DNA of 64,000 nt from Platanthera guangdongensis. Lineage: Eukaryota; Streptophyta; Magnoliopsida; Asparagales; Orchidaceae. A program made the position numbers and the translations under genes. Each line of letters begins with the position of its first letter. The first letter of the stretch is position 1. A model generated the notes under the pieces. The model saw nothing but the letters and a program-made list of their open reading frames with translations, was not told the DNA's origin and did not search any database. The stretch is from NCBI GenBank assembly GCA_039583875.1, contig CM077150.1:48808261-48872260 (forward strand), read 5' to 3'. Below, piece after piece: positions 54,087 to 64,000 of this stretch.

Positions 54087-57000
54087 AACTTCCCCTCAAA
54101 CTTGGCAGCACATGCCGAGTTTGCCTTTGAGCTTCAAACGTCTCCACCTTCAACACCTTGGTGAAAATATTCGCGACCTGCTCTCCGGTAAAGCAATACA
54201 CCACTTCAACTGTCTTCAGCTCCACTTGCTCACGGAGGAAATGGTACCTTGTCTCGATATGCTTGCTACGCCTGTGTAGCACAGGATTCTTTGCGAGTTG
54301 GATGACCGACATGTTGTCCACAAACATGGTCATAGACCCATCCACATCATGATACAACTCCTGCAGGAGGTTCCTTAGCCAAATAGCCTGGCAGGTACAA
54401 GCCGCTGCCGCGATGTACTCTGCTTCACAAGATGATAAGGCAATCATTGCCTGCTTCTTCGAACTCCATGAGAACACCCATGTTCCCATATTGAAAGCGT
54501 ACCCGGAAGTGCTCTTCCGCTCATTCACATCTCCACCATAATCACTATCTGAGTACCCCACCAGCTTCAACTTCTCTCCTGTAGAGTACTTCAGTCCATG
54601 ACCTCTTGTCCCGTTTATGTATCTCAGGATCCTCTTTGCGGCTGTGAAGTGATCCTCCTTTGGCTCCTCCATGTGCCTGCTTACCACTCCGACTACATAC
54701 ATAATGTCCGGTCGGGTGAAGGTCAAGTAGCGTAGACTCCCCACCAAGCTTTTGAATAAAGTGGAGTCTACCACTCCTTCCTTCAACTCCTTGCTCAACT
54801 TCAGTCCTGGGTCGGCAGGAATAGAGATAGGCTTGTTGTTCTCCATCCTAAACTTCTTCAGGATCTCCTCCGCATACTTCTTCTGTGAGATGAAGATCTC
54901 GTCTTCACTCTGCTTCACCTTCACGCCCAAGAAGTAGTTGAGCTCTCTCAGGTCCATCATCTCGTACTCCTTCTTCATCATTCTCTTAAATTCCTCGTAC
55001 ATCGAAGGGTTATTGCCCGTGAAGATCATATCGTCTACATATAGACATACGATCATCATGTTGTCATTCTTCTCAACCTTCATGTAGAGGGCATATTCAT
55101 GAGGGTTCTTCCTATAGCCATGCTTCTGCAGGTAAGCATCTATTCTCCCATTCCAGGCTCGAGCTCCTTGCTTCAGCCCGTACAAAGCCTTATCCAGCTT
55201 GCATACTTTTCTCTCCTGCCCCTTCACCACATAACCTGGAGGCTGCTCGATGTACACATCCTCCTCCAGGTAGCCATTCAGGTAGGCAGATACCACATCC
55301 ATCTGCATGATCTTCCATCCATGATGGGCAGCCGGAGCAATGATCAATCGGATGGTGTCTATCCGCGCCACTGGGGCGAAGACTTCATCATAGTACACTC
55401 CTTGCACTTGTCGGTATCCCTTCACGACTAGCCGCGCCTTGTGCTTCTCCACGCCCCCATCTTTGTTCTTCTTCACCTTATAGACCCACTTCACCCCGAG
55501 GGGTTTGTGGCCAGCAGGTGGATCCACCAACTTCCAGGTTTCATTCTTCTTTATGGATGCTATCTCCACATCCATAGTATTCCTCCAAGTTCTTTCTTTG
55601 GCTGCTTCCTCGTACGAGTATGGCTCAACATCTGCTAAGAGACAATATAAAGAAAAATTGTTAACAGTTGGTTCCGTCTCCTCATAGATCTCCTCCAACC
55701 TCCTCGTCCTAGGTTAAGGACGATCATCTTTGCTCCCGCTGGTGCTAGATCCACCAAATCTGCCTCCACTAGTACTTGCACCACTTGAGTAGGGGGTGAG
55801 AGCTCCCCCTGACTCTCCGCTAGGTGGTGATGGTGGCTCAGCTCCACCCATCTCAGCTTCGGCTTCCTGACCACCCTCCTCTTCATCATCATCAAAAAAC
55901 ATCCCCTTGATGTTCCTCACCGCTTCATCCCAGCTCCAGCTGCTACCTTCCTCAAACACCACGTCCCTTGAGATGATAGCTCTCTCGGTCACCGGGTTGT
56001 ACAGCTTGTAAGCTTTGCTCATCGGAGCGTAGCCTACAAAGATGCACTTCTCACTTCTGTCATCCAGCTTCTTTCTTCTCCGGTCCGGGACATGAGCATA
56101 AGCTACACATCCAAAGACCATTAGGTGCTTCACACTTGGCTTCCACCCACTCCAGGCTTTAAACGGAGTCATAAACTTCACACTCTTTGTTGGGCATCGG
56201 TTCGGTAAGTACAAAGCCACTTGTACTGCCTCCGCCCAAAACTTCTTCGGCAACCCCTTGGCCTTCACCATGCTCCTTGCCATGTTCATGATGGTCAAGT
56301 TATTTCTTTCCACAAGTCCGTTCTGCTGAGGTGAGTACGCCGTCGTCAGCTGGTGAGAGATCTCACACTCTCTACAAAAATCACCAAACAGCCTAGAAGT
56401 GTACTCCCCACCCCTATCTGTCCTCAGCACCTTCAGAGGTTGAGCACTCCTTCTCTGACATTGCCTTGAACTCCTTGAACTTGTCAAGAGCCTCAGCCTT
56501 CTCTTTTAAGAAATACACCCAACACTTCCGACTGAAGTCATTGGTGAAGGTAATGTAGTACTTGCTTCCGCCCACTGAGGTATTCTCAAATGGACCAGGA
56601 ATGTCCGAGTGAACTAGTTCAAGCTGTCTTCTCTCCCTTCTGGACATGCCTCCTTCAAACATCAACCTCTTCTGCTTCCCCTCCGTGCATGCCTCACAGA
56701 CCTCCTGTGGAGGCGAGATCATAGGCAGTCCTTCCACCATCTTGGAGTGAGATAGGAGCTTCAACCCAGTGAAGCCCAAATGGCCCATCCTATGGTGCCA
56801 CAAACATGCTTCCTCTTCTTCTTCGGTCCTCGCGAGACACACCGTCTCCTTGGCATCCATCCTCAGCGTGAAGAGACGATTTGTCATCATCTTTACTTTT
56901 ACTACCTCTCTCCCTTGATGGTCCTTCATGACCAAGGATCCATCCTTCAACAACACGCAGTACCCTTTCTCCACCAGCTGCCCAAGGCTTAAGATGTTAC

Positions 57001-58243
57001 TCTTCAAGCCTGACACATAGAACACGTCATTTAGGTGCACCTCCTTCCCATTCAAGGTGACCGCTATGACTCCTCTTCCTTCCACTGATATCTTCGAGGC
57101 GTCTCCAAAATTGACCTCACCACCATTTGGCTCTAGGCTGGTGAACAGTTCCTTCTCTCCACACATGTGGTTACTAGCTCCTGTATCCAGATACCACACT
57201 TCGTTCCTCCCACCTTAAGCACCCCTGTAGGTTATGAACATCATCGGGTCACCACCCGTGTTGCTTGCTTCGGCATAATGGTTGGCTTCTCCTCCCTTCC
57301 TTGGAGCCCAACAATCGTAGCTCATATGCTTAAACTTGTTACAGTTGTAACATTGTATTGGAGACATATCGCCTCTACCTCTTCCTTGACCTCTTCCTTG
57401 GCCTCTACCTTGGTCTCTTCCTCTTCCTCCTGCATCTTGCCTCCAACCTTGAGGTTGCTCCGCTTCTCTCTGGTTGTACTGATTCCTTCCTTGTTCTCTT
57501 CCTCCTCTTCTTCCTATACCTCTTCCTTGGTAGCCTCGGCCACGCTGGCCTCCTCTTCCTGAGCTCTCTCCAAAATTTAATTGAGTCTGGAGTGCTTTAC
57601 CCAAGCCACTCGACTCCTTCTTGTCTTGCAACATGCGGTACTCGTGAGCTTGTAGCGAGCCAACAAGTTCATCTATCGCCACCATTGTGAGATCTTTTGA
57701 CTCCTCAATTGCCACTACCACATGCCTGAACTTCTTAGACATAAATCACAAGAGCTTCTCTATGAAACTTACGTCATATGTCACATCTCCGTTCCTCTTC
57801 ATCTCGTTTGTGAGCGTCCGCAGACAGGTCACATAGTCACTAACCTTCTCTGCACTCTGCATCTTTATCACTTCATATTGGGCCCGAAGGGATTGCAACT
57901 TCACCTTCTTAGCCTTATCAACTCCCTGCATGGAGCGTTGCAAAATCTCCCATGCCTCCTTTGATGTCTCCGCATCTGAGATCTTCTCGAAAGTCGCCTC
58001 ATCCATGCCTTGGTATAGTAAGAAGAGAGCCTTCTTGTCCCTCTTCTTGGACTCCCTCAACGCCGTCCTTTGAGCGTTAGTCAATGCCGCCACTGCTTCT
58101 GCAGTAAGCTTCTCAACGCCGTCCTCTACTACCTCCTACAACTCCTTTGAGGCGAGTAGCACTCGCATCTGAATACTCCAATTCCCATAGTTGATTTTTG
58201 TCAACTTGGGGACTTGCCCCGGCATGGCACCTCCCATCTCCAT
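54034..58243 (-). pseudogene. Y-minus gag-pol polyprotein, disrupted
   Basis: ATG at 58243 (MEMGGAMPGQVPKL). Gag N-part, then an Arg/Gly-rich stretch (RGRDQGRGQGRGQGRGRGD) and knuckle CYNCNKFKHMSYDC. Protease WYLDTGASNHM. Integrase H/H (WHHRMGHLGF), CEAC, Asp in HSDIPGP, Asp in RTDRGGEY, Glu in LVERNN. RT CLYVDDMIFTGN, RNase H YSDSDYGGD and SCEAEYIAA. Breaks: TAG 58136-58138 (Trp in Y-plus), TGA 57746-57748, TAA 57215-57217 (Glu in Y-plus), a 2-bp deletion near 56440, TAA 55714-55716. The RT frame is open from 55698 to 54034 and runs through the PPT into the LTR. Confidence 0.92.
54087..54104 (-). other. Polypurine tract of Y-minus
   Basis: Minus strand CCAAGTTTGAGGGGAAGT directly before the 3' LTR. 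Confidence 0.85.
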
Positions 58244-58302
58244 CTCCACTAGTCACTGAACCTTTCGAGCGATTTACACACAACTTCCAGAGGTCGCAAC
58301 CT

Positions 58303-58315
58303 GACTCTGATACCA
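58303..58315 (-). other. Primer-binding site of Y-minus
   Basis: Minus strand TGGTATCAGAGTC, two bases from the LTR end. Confidence 0.9.
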
Positions 58316-58317
58316 CT

Positions 58318-59041
58318 TGTTGGAAACGTGTATGGGTTCCCGCACAATCTCAACTCCTCTAACCGATTCCACTTAGCCCCAAAAATCATAAGTTCAAACT
58401 GCGAGACCACCACCACAAACCGCCTACTCGCGCGGTTAGCCTCATGCGAGTAGCTCTTACGCACGGCGAGCTCCACCCAAGCGACCTGCGCCCCTTCCTC
58501 TGAGCGGTTGCCGGTTGTTCACCCCTTACGCGAGCAGCGCCTAGGCGAGCGGGCACGGCGAGATCAACCCGGCGAGACCGCCCCCACCTTGCGGCTAGAC
58601 CACCACACGCGAGCACTCAACCCACGACCTCTCCTCTCACGGCGAGATCTCCAAACCCTACGAGCTGCACTCCTCCCGCGAGTACACAAGCCGCGAGCCC
58701 CCTTCTCGCGGCGAGATCACCAAGCCGCCTGGTTAACCCTTCTATCCGCTCGACAAAACCTCACTGGCTGCAACTACACAAAATTAGCGCTGCGGCGCTC
58801 CTTTCTCTCTCTCTCTCTAAAACAGAAAAGTGGAGGAAAACAAACTTCTATTTCCTCAACTTTCAAAGGAATACATACATGCTTATATATAGGATAACAA
58901 GACCAATAGAAAAATGACAAGTGTCCAACACCATAAAGGCAACCAACCTCTCAACACCCTAATTTAATGCACACTCTCTTTCCTGCTTTTAAAGCACAAA
59001 ATATAATATATTGACCCGATCAACATGGTCAAAATCCAACA
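58318..59041 (-). repeat. 5' LTR of Y-minus
   Basis: 724 bp, TGTTGGAAACGTG...AAATCCAACA. TATA-like TTATATATAGG near 58883-58893 (minus strand CCTATATATAA). Confidence 0.9.
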
Positions 59042-59185
59042 AGGGGTACCCTTTACGAGTTCATTAAGAACCCCCGGGAGCTACCTGAACTGTGGAGAGT
59101 GCTCCCTGACAACCGCCGTCATATATCTGTTCAGGAGGACGACTTTCCCGCATGCTGGACTTCAAAGACCTGCAAGATTTGGTGA
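59042..59185 (+). pseudogene. Coding-like relic downstream of element Y-minus
   Basis: Plus-strand frame reads RGTLYEFIKNPRELPELWRV then LPDNRRHISVQEDDFPACW and stops near 59185, next to a donor-like TTGGTGAGAG. I do not recognise the product. Composition is coding-like, and the position suggests it is the continuation of the relic ending at 53365. Confidence 0.4.
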
Positions 59186-59367
59186 GAGCTCTTTATTGCA
59201 TTAGTGCACTTGTAGATGAGAAGAGAATGGTTTTAGCGTGTCTCTATTTGTAGTTGCCAAAGGTAAGAAGCGTGCATCCATCTCTTTGCAGGTTACCACA
59301 TTAAAGGTAAAAATTTCTCTTTAATTATGTTGCAGTTGCATTACTTTACTTTGATACATATTAAGTG

Positions 59368-60043
59368 TGTTGGACTTAGTCTTTGTTGACCAAGTCAAAA
59401 TTTGTACTTTTATATTATTTTATGTATGAGCAATAATAGAAGAGAGAATGTGTATTTAATAGGAGAGAGAAGATAATTAGTTTTGTTAGCCTATAAATAG
59501 GCATGCATGTAGTTCATTGAGTTTTGATGAGATAGTGAAATTCCTCCTCATTTCGGTTTTGGTTGAGAAGTACTGCAGCGCTAACAGGAGTGTATAGTCT
59601 TCTAGCCGAGCGGCCATAGGTGGTAGCCCGGGCGGTTTGTTGATCTCGCTGCTGAGCGAGAGCAGTGTGTTTGCGCGTGTGAGAAGTAACCTTGTCGCGC
59701 GGGTTGACGGTGTTGCCAAGCGGGTTGCTGGTGTCTCGCGGGCTTAGTGGTGGTGATCTCGCCGGGTAGTTTTGAACTCACGAGAAGGTATAGCCGAGAT
59801 GATCTCGCGGTGTTGGTGTGGTGGTCTCTCGTCCTTGTCGTCTCGGAGGAGGGAGCTCGCGCGGGTAGACGACTAGTGTGAGTGGTCTCGACGACGAGAG
59901 GAAGTTCTTGTCGAGCTGCAAACCGCGCGGCTAGGCGGTTCGTGCGGGCGGTCTCACAGGATTGCATCTTCTGGTATTTGGCGATTAGTGGAATCGGTTT
60001 GTGGAGTTGAGTTTGTGCGGGAACCCATACACGTTTCCAACAA
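59368..60043 (+). repeat. 5' LTR of Y-plus
   Basis: 676 bp, TGTTGGACTTAGTC...CGTTTCCAACA, similar to but diverged from the Y-minus LTR. TATA-like CTATAAATAG at 59491-59500. Confidence 0.88.
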
Positions 60044-60045
60044 GT

Positions 60046-60058
60046 GGTATCAGAGCCA
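60046..60058 (+). other. Primer-binding site of Y-plus
   Basis: TGGTATCAGAGCC, two bases after the LTR; a full match to the initiator tRNA-Met complement. Confidence 0.92.
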
Positions 60059-60104
60059 GGTTGGACCCTTGGAAGTCGCTCGCGAAGTGAAGTGACAAGT
60101 AGAG

Positions 60105-60512
60105 ATGGAGATGGGAGGAGCCATGCCGGGGCAAGTCCCCAAATTGACGAAGACCAATTATGGAAATTGGAGTATCCAGATGAAGGTGTTGCTCGCCTCG
60201 AAGGAGCTATGGGAGATTGTAGAGGATGGCTATGAGGAGCTTACTACAGAAGCGGAGGCGGCATTGACTAATGCACAGAGGACGGCGTTGAGGGAGTCCA
60301 AGAAGAGAGACAAGAAGGCACTGTTCTTACTCTACCAAGGCGTGGATGAGGCAACGTTTGAGAAGATCTCGGAAGCGAAAAGTTCGAAAGAAGCATGGGA
60401 GGTGTTGCAACGCTCCATGTAAGGTGTGGATAAGGCCAAGAAGGTGAAGCTGCAGTCCCTCAGGGCCGAGTATGAGATGTTGAAGATGCAGAGTGCTGAG
60501 AAGTTTGGAGAC
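60105..60512 (+). pseudogene. Y-plus gag, N-terminal part
   Basis: ATG at 60105 (MEMGGAMPGQVPKLTKTNYG). Collinear with Y-minus gag through KKRDKKALFLLYQG to KMQSAEKFGD, where X begins. TAA at 60420-60422 replaces the Gln codon of Y-minus. Confidence 0.88.
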
Positions 60513-60947
60513 TGTTGAAGTATGAGACCGAGCGGTCTGGCGGTCTAAGTCTGGCGGGTTGTTGACCGCGTGGTCTAGCGGTTACTCTCTAGCGGTTTGG
60601 TATCCAGACTGTTGCTGTTTGTTACCCGAGCGGTCTGGCGGTTTCTCTCAGACGACTTGGATACTGGGCGGTCTAGCGGTCTCTTAATGCGACTTGTTCT
60701 CTTCCTTCTGGTGTTGTCGAACGGTTAGCTCATTTGTCTAACCGCTCGGCCTGTTCGGTCTCTTTATTTTCTAGCCGCACAACTATGTATTTTTTTAGTC
60801 CCACATTGTTTACTTGTACTCTCTCCTTTCTCCTCCATTCTATAAAAGGGAGGTCATACCTTTGTAAATGATATCTTTTTGGATAATAAAACTTTCAATT
60901 ATTCAAATCTCAGGCTTGTTTTTAGTCGTCTGTTCGCTACTCTTACA
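60513..60947 (+). repeat. 5' LTR of X
   Basis: 435 bp, TGTTGAAGTATGAGACC...GCTACTCTTACA. CTATAAAAGGG at 60840-60850 and a downstream AATAAAAC. The first 200 bp carry repeated CGGTCTGGCGGT/CGGTCTAGCGGT motifs. Confidence 0.85.
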
Positions 60948-60960
60948 TGGTATCAAAGCA
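60948..60960 (+). other. Primer-binding site of X
   Basis: TGGTATCAAAGCA, directly at the LTR end; one mismatch to the initiator tRNA-Met complement. Confidence 0.88.
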
Positions 60961-61385
60961 AGCGATCGATTCGACCTGATTCCTTCTTTGGTTATTCTGT
61001 CCGCGCGGCTTGTTTTCTGTTCACGCGGCTTCTTTGCCTTAACGTTGCCCTGTTTGCGCGACTTCCTTCCCTCTTTTTTGCGACCTGTTTTCACGGGCTC
61101 TCTGCTTTCCTTCTGCTCTCTCTTCTCTCTGTTTGCTCGGACACATTTCAGTTCACGCGACCTCTTTCCCTGTGTTTTGGTCTGCTTCCTAGTCGTGGCT
61201 CTTCTGGCCGCTGTTGTGCTGACACCGTGACCGTTGCAACTTCTTCTCTTTAGCCCGCTGTAGTTTCCTTCTTTTCCGCTGCAGTCTCCTTCTCTTGTTG
61301 CGGCCTCCTCCTTTGTTCGCGCGGCTTAATCCCTTTTCTATCCACGCGACTTTTCTTCTACTCGCGCGGTTTCCTGTGTTTCTCT

Positions 61386-62215
61386 ATGGACAATTCAGGT
61401 CTCTCCACCCCCGTCATCTCTACCTCCACCACTCCTGTGGCTCCTCCTCCTCTTACTCCTTCTGGAAACCTTGGCACAGTTTCTAAACTAGTTGGTTCCA
61501 ACTATCCGGATTGGAGCGTTTCTTTCACATTTCTTCTTCGCTCTCAGCGCAAACGTCATCACGTCACTGATGACCATCCTCCTCCTAACTCTGCTCAATT
61601 TGATGACTGGGATGCGAGTGATGCGCTTGTCCGCACTTGGCTGGCCAACAGCCTCTCTGATGAATGCCTTCCCATCATCCGCCATGATGAGACGGTCAAG
61701 GCTGCATGGCTTCACCTCGCTGCTCTCTATTTGAAGGGGGGCTAGACGTCCCGCATTTATACTCTCTATGCGGACCTCTTCGCCCGTCCTTCCATGTCTC
61801 CTACTGTGGCTTATCAGCAGGTTCAGGCTCTTGGCGCCGAGATCCTACAGAATTGCCCCTTCTCCGCGGACTTGGCCGAGCAGCACAAGCACTTCCAGGA
61901 ACTCGTGGTTGTTTGTTATCTTCTATGCCTTCCTGAATCCTTTGATCTGATCCGCCAGCAGATCTTGGGTGAGGCAAAGTCTCCCACTTTGGATGCCACC
62001 GCGGCTCGCATCGCCGCTATTACTTCACTGCTCCAGTGTCCTCTGTTGTCCTCCCCTCCTCCACAGGACTCTTATGCTCACCAGGCTTAGCGAGGTGGCA
62101 CTAGTGGTCTGAGCCAGTCAGGCGGGAGCGGTTCGTCCAGGTTCCTCTTCTCGCACTGTGGTCGTACCGGCCATTCTGTTGACTATTGCTGGCAGAAACA
62201 TCTTCATCTTTGCCC
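61386..62215 (+). pseudogene. X gag with degenerate zinc knuckle
   Basis: ATG at 61386 (MDNSGLSTPVISTSTTPVAP) after a 425-bp leader. Gag capsid part: KLVGSNYPDWSVSFTFLLRS, LVRTWLANSLSDECLP, LLCLPESFDLIRQQILGE. The knuckle reads FSHCGRTGHSVDYC; the first Cys of CX2CX4HX4C is Phe. In-frame stops TAG at 61743-61745 and 62088-62090. The frame passes without shift into Y gag. Confidence 0.85.
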
Positions 62216-64000
62216 CTCCGGTAGAGGAAGAAGAGGAGGAAGAGACCTGTGGAGGAATCAAAACCATCAGAGGGAGGCAGAGCAACCTCAAGGTTGGAGG
62301 CAAGACGCAGGAGGAAGAGGAAGAGGCCAAGGTAGGGGCCAAGGAAGAGGTCAAGAAAGAGGTAGAGGAGATATGTCCCAAATATAGTGTTACAACTGTA
62401 ACAAGTTTGGGCATATGAGTTATGATTGTTGGGCTCCAAGGAAGAGAGGAGAAGTCAACCATTATGCAGAAGCAAGCAACACCGGTGGCGATCCGATGAT
62501 GTTCCTAACCTACAGAGGAGCTGAAGGTGGAAGGAACGATGTATGGTATTTGGATATCAGAGCTAGCAACCACATGTGTGGAGAGAAGGAGCTGTTCACA
62601 TGCCTCGAACCAAATGTTGGTGAGGTCAGTTCTGGAGACGCCTCGAAGATATCGGTGGAAGGAAGAGGAGTGATAGCGGTCACCTTGAATGGGAAGGAGG
62701 TGCACCTAAATGATGTATTCTATGTGGCAGGCTTGAAGAGTAACATCTTAAGCCTTGGGCAGCTGGTGGAGAAAGGGTATTGCGTGCAATTGAAGGATGG
62801 GTCCTTGGTCATGAACGACCATCGAGGAAGAGAGGTAGTGAAGGTGAAGATGACGACGGATCGTCTCTTTACATTGAATATGGACGTCGACGAGAAGGTG
62901 TGCCTGGTAAGGACTGAAGAAGAGGAAGAAGCATGGTTGTGGAACCACAGGATGGGCCATTTAGGCTTCACTGGTTTGAAGCTCCTATCTCATTCCAAGA
63001 TGGTGGAAGATCTGCCTATGATCTCACCACCATAGAAGGTCTGTGAGGCATGCACGAAAGGGAAGTAGAAGAGGTTGACATTTGAAGGAGGCAAGTCCGG
63101 AAGGACGAGAAGACAGCTTGAACTAGTTCACTCGGACGTTGCTGGTCCGTTTGAGACTACCTCAGTAGGCGGAAGCAAATACTATATCACCTTCACCGAT
63201 GACTTCAATCAGAAGTGTTGGGTGTATTTCCTGAGAGAGAAGTGTGAGTCCCTTGACAGGTTCAAGGAGTTCAAGGCGATGGCAGAGAAGGAGAGTGGTC
63301 ACCCACTGAAGGTGTTGAGGACAGATAGGGGTGGGGAGTACACCTCTAGGCTGTTTGATGGGTTCTGTAGAGAACATGGTATATCTCATCAGTTGACGTC
63401 GGCTTACTCACCTCAGCAGTATGGAGTGTCGGAAAGAAAGAACTTGACCATCATGAACATGGCCAGGAGCATGGTGAAGGGCAAAGGTTTGTCGAAGAAG
63501 TTCTGGGCGGAAGCAGTGCAATGTGCGGTATACTTGTTGAACAGGTGCCCGACGAAGAGTGTGAAATTCATGACCCCGTTCGAAGCATGGTGTGGATGGA
63601 AGCCGAGTGTGAAGCACTTGAGGGTCTTTGGGTGTGTGGCTCATGCCCATGTCCCGGACCAGAGGAGGAAGAAGCTGGATGATAAGAGTGAGAAGTGCAT
63701 CTTTGTGGGCTACGCTCCGATGAGCAAGGCTTACAAGTTGTACAACCCTATGACGGAGAAGGCAATAATCTCGAGGGATGTCATGTTTGAGTAAGATAGC
63801 TGCTGGAGTTGGGATGAAGCGGTGAGGAGCATCAAGGGGATGTTCTTTGATGACGATGAGGAACAAGGTAGTCACAAAGCAGAGGCTGAGGTTGGTGGAG
63901 ATGAGCCACCATCACCACCTAGTAGAGAGTCAGGGGGAGCTCCTACTCCCTACTCTAGTGGAGTTAGTACTAGTGGAGGTGGTTCTAGTGGAGAAAGCAC
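62216..64000 (+). pseudogene. Y-plus gag C-terminal part, protease, integrase (partial)
   Basis: Continues Y gag from the Arg/Gly-rich stretch (GRGQGRGQGRGQERGRGD) through knuckle CYNCNKFGHMSYDC. The protease reads WYLDIRASNHM, with I-R in place of the T-G of Y-minus. Integrase has WNHRMGHLGF, CEAC, Asp in HSDVAGP, Asp in RTDRGGEY and Glu in VSERKN. In-frame stops: TAG 62385-62387, TAG 63033-63035, TAG 63066-63068 and TAA 63792-63794. The frame reaches the window edge before RT. Confidence 0.88.

Larger units (their letters stand above)
53366..59041 (-). mobile_element. Copia LTR retrotransposon Y-minus, complete ends
   Basis: 5676 bp with LTRs of 721 and 724 bp (roughly 6% different by eye). 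Flanks AGGGC (53361-53365) and AGGGG (59042-59046) give a 4-of-5 target duplication. PBS, PPT and gag-pol on the minus strand. It is a sister copy of Y-plus at 59368, in opposite orientation. Confidence 0.9.
60513..62215 (+). mobile_element. 5' fragment of copia element X (related to Z)
   Basis: A 435-bp LTR, PBS, leader and gag of a copia element inserted in the gag of Y-plus. The LTR resembles the reverse complement of the Z LTR. The fragment stops within a purine-rich GGTAGAGGAAGAAGAGGAGG stretch and continues as Y gag; no X pol or 3' LTR follows. So either X was truncated by recombination with Y, or a larger deletion removed X pol together with part of Y gag. Confidence 0.85.
59368..64000 (+). 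mobile_element. Copia LTR retrotransposon Y-plus, runs off the window
   Basis: Same family as Y-minus, plus strand. 5' LTR, PBS and gag start at 59368-60512, then the X fragment (60513 to about 62215), then the rest of gag-pol to the right edge. The part of gag between the two (about 120 residues in Y-minus) is missing. The 3' end is outside the window. Confidence 0.88.

Overview
This is a nuclear window from a flowering plant. The only convincing host gene is the 3' half of a formin (FH2 domain), read from spliced exons with plant-type short introns. Almost everything else is transposable-element sequence: Ty1/copia and Ty3/gypsy LTR retrotransposons, a Mutator-like DNA transposon, two smaller terminal-inverted-repeat (TIR) elements carrying gene fragments, and a pair of MITEs. 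There is no bacterial-style operon, CRISPR array or RNA gene that I can support. A monocot is possible but the sequence alone does not settle the species.

Layout. 1-9277: the gag end of a minus-strand copia element (R). Its gag is split by a solo LTR (252-1772) and by a gag-less copia element (Z, 2140-6657); both insertions have exact 5-bp target duplications, and removing them leaves an in-frame gag. 9278-12621: AT-rich sequence, a probable gypsy LTR and a gypsy gag relic. 13348-13550: a MITE. 14420-37960: five formin exons. The fourth intron (15131-37808) is about 22.7 kb and holds a copia relic (S) split by a 9.3-kb gypsy element (T, 17088-26387), a TIR element with a FAR1/MULE-type DNA-binding exon (27164-28520), and a gypsy relic (U) split by a young, nearly intact copia element (V, 30984-35924). 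38174-38375: a second copy of the same MITE. 38779-43363: a MULE with a decayed transposase. 45061-46150: a small TIR element carrying a leucine-rich-repeat fragment. 46898-52916: a copia element (W) with short LTRs. 53366-59041 and 59368-64000: two copies of one copia family in head-to-head inverted orientation (Y-minus, Y-plus). Y-plus is interrupted by the 5' part of another copia (X, related to Z), whose gag runs in frame into the gag of Y.

Most retroelement frames are broken by a few nonsense codons or frameshifts. LTR comparison by eye ranks V as youngest (2 substitutions in 295 bp), then Z (about 4%), with Y-minus and W nearer 6%. The formin exons in contrast are clean: open frames, GT-AG borders, matching phases and a total length divisible by three, so the gene may still be expressed despite the large intron. 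I found no clear evidence of a wholly new biological system. The most interesting items are the formin intron, two apparent spliceable introns inside gypsy element T, the in-frame X/Y gag chimera, and the two TIR elements carrying gene pieces.
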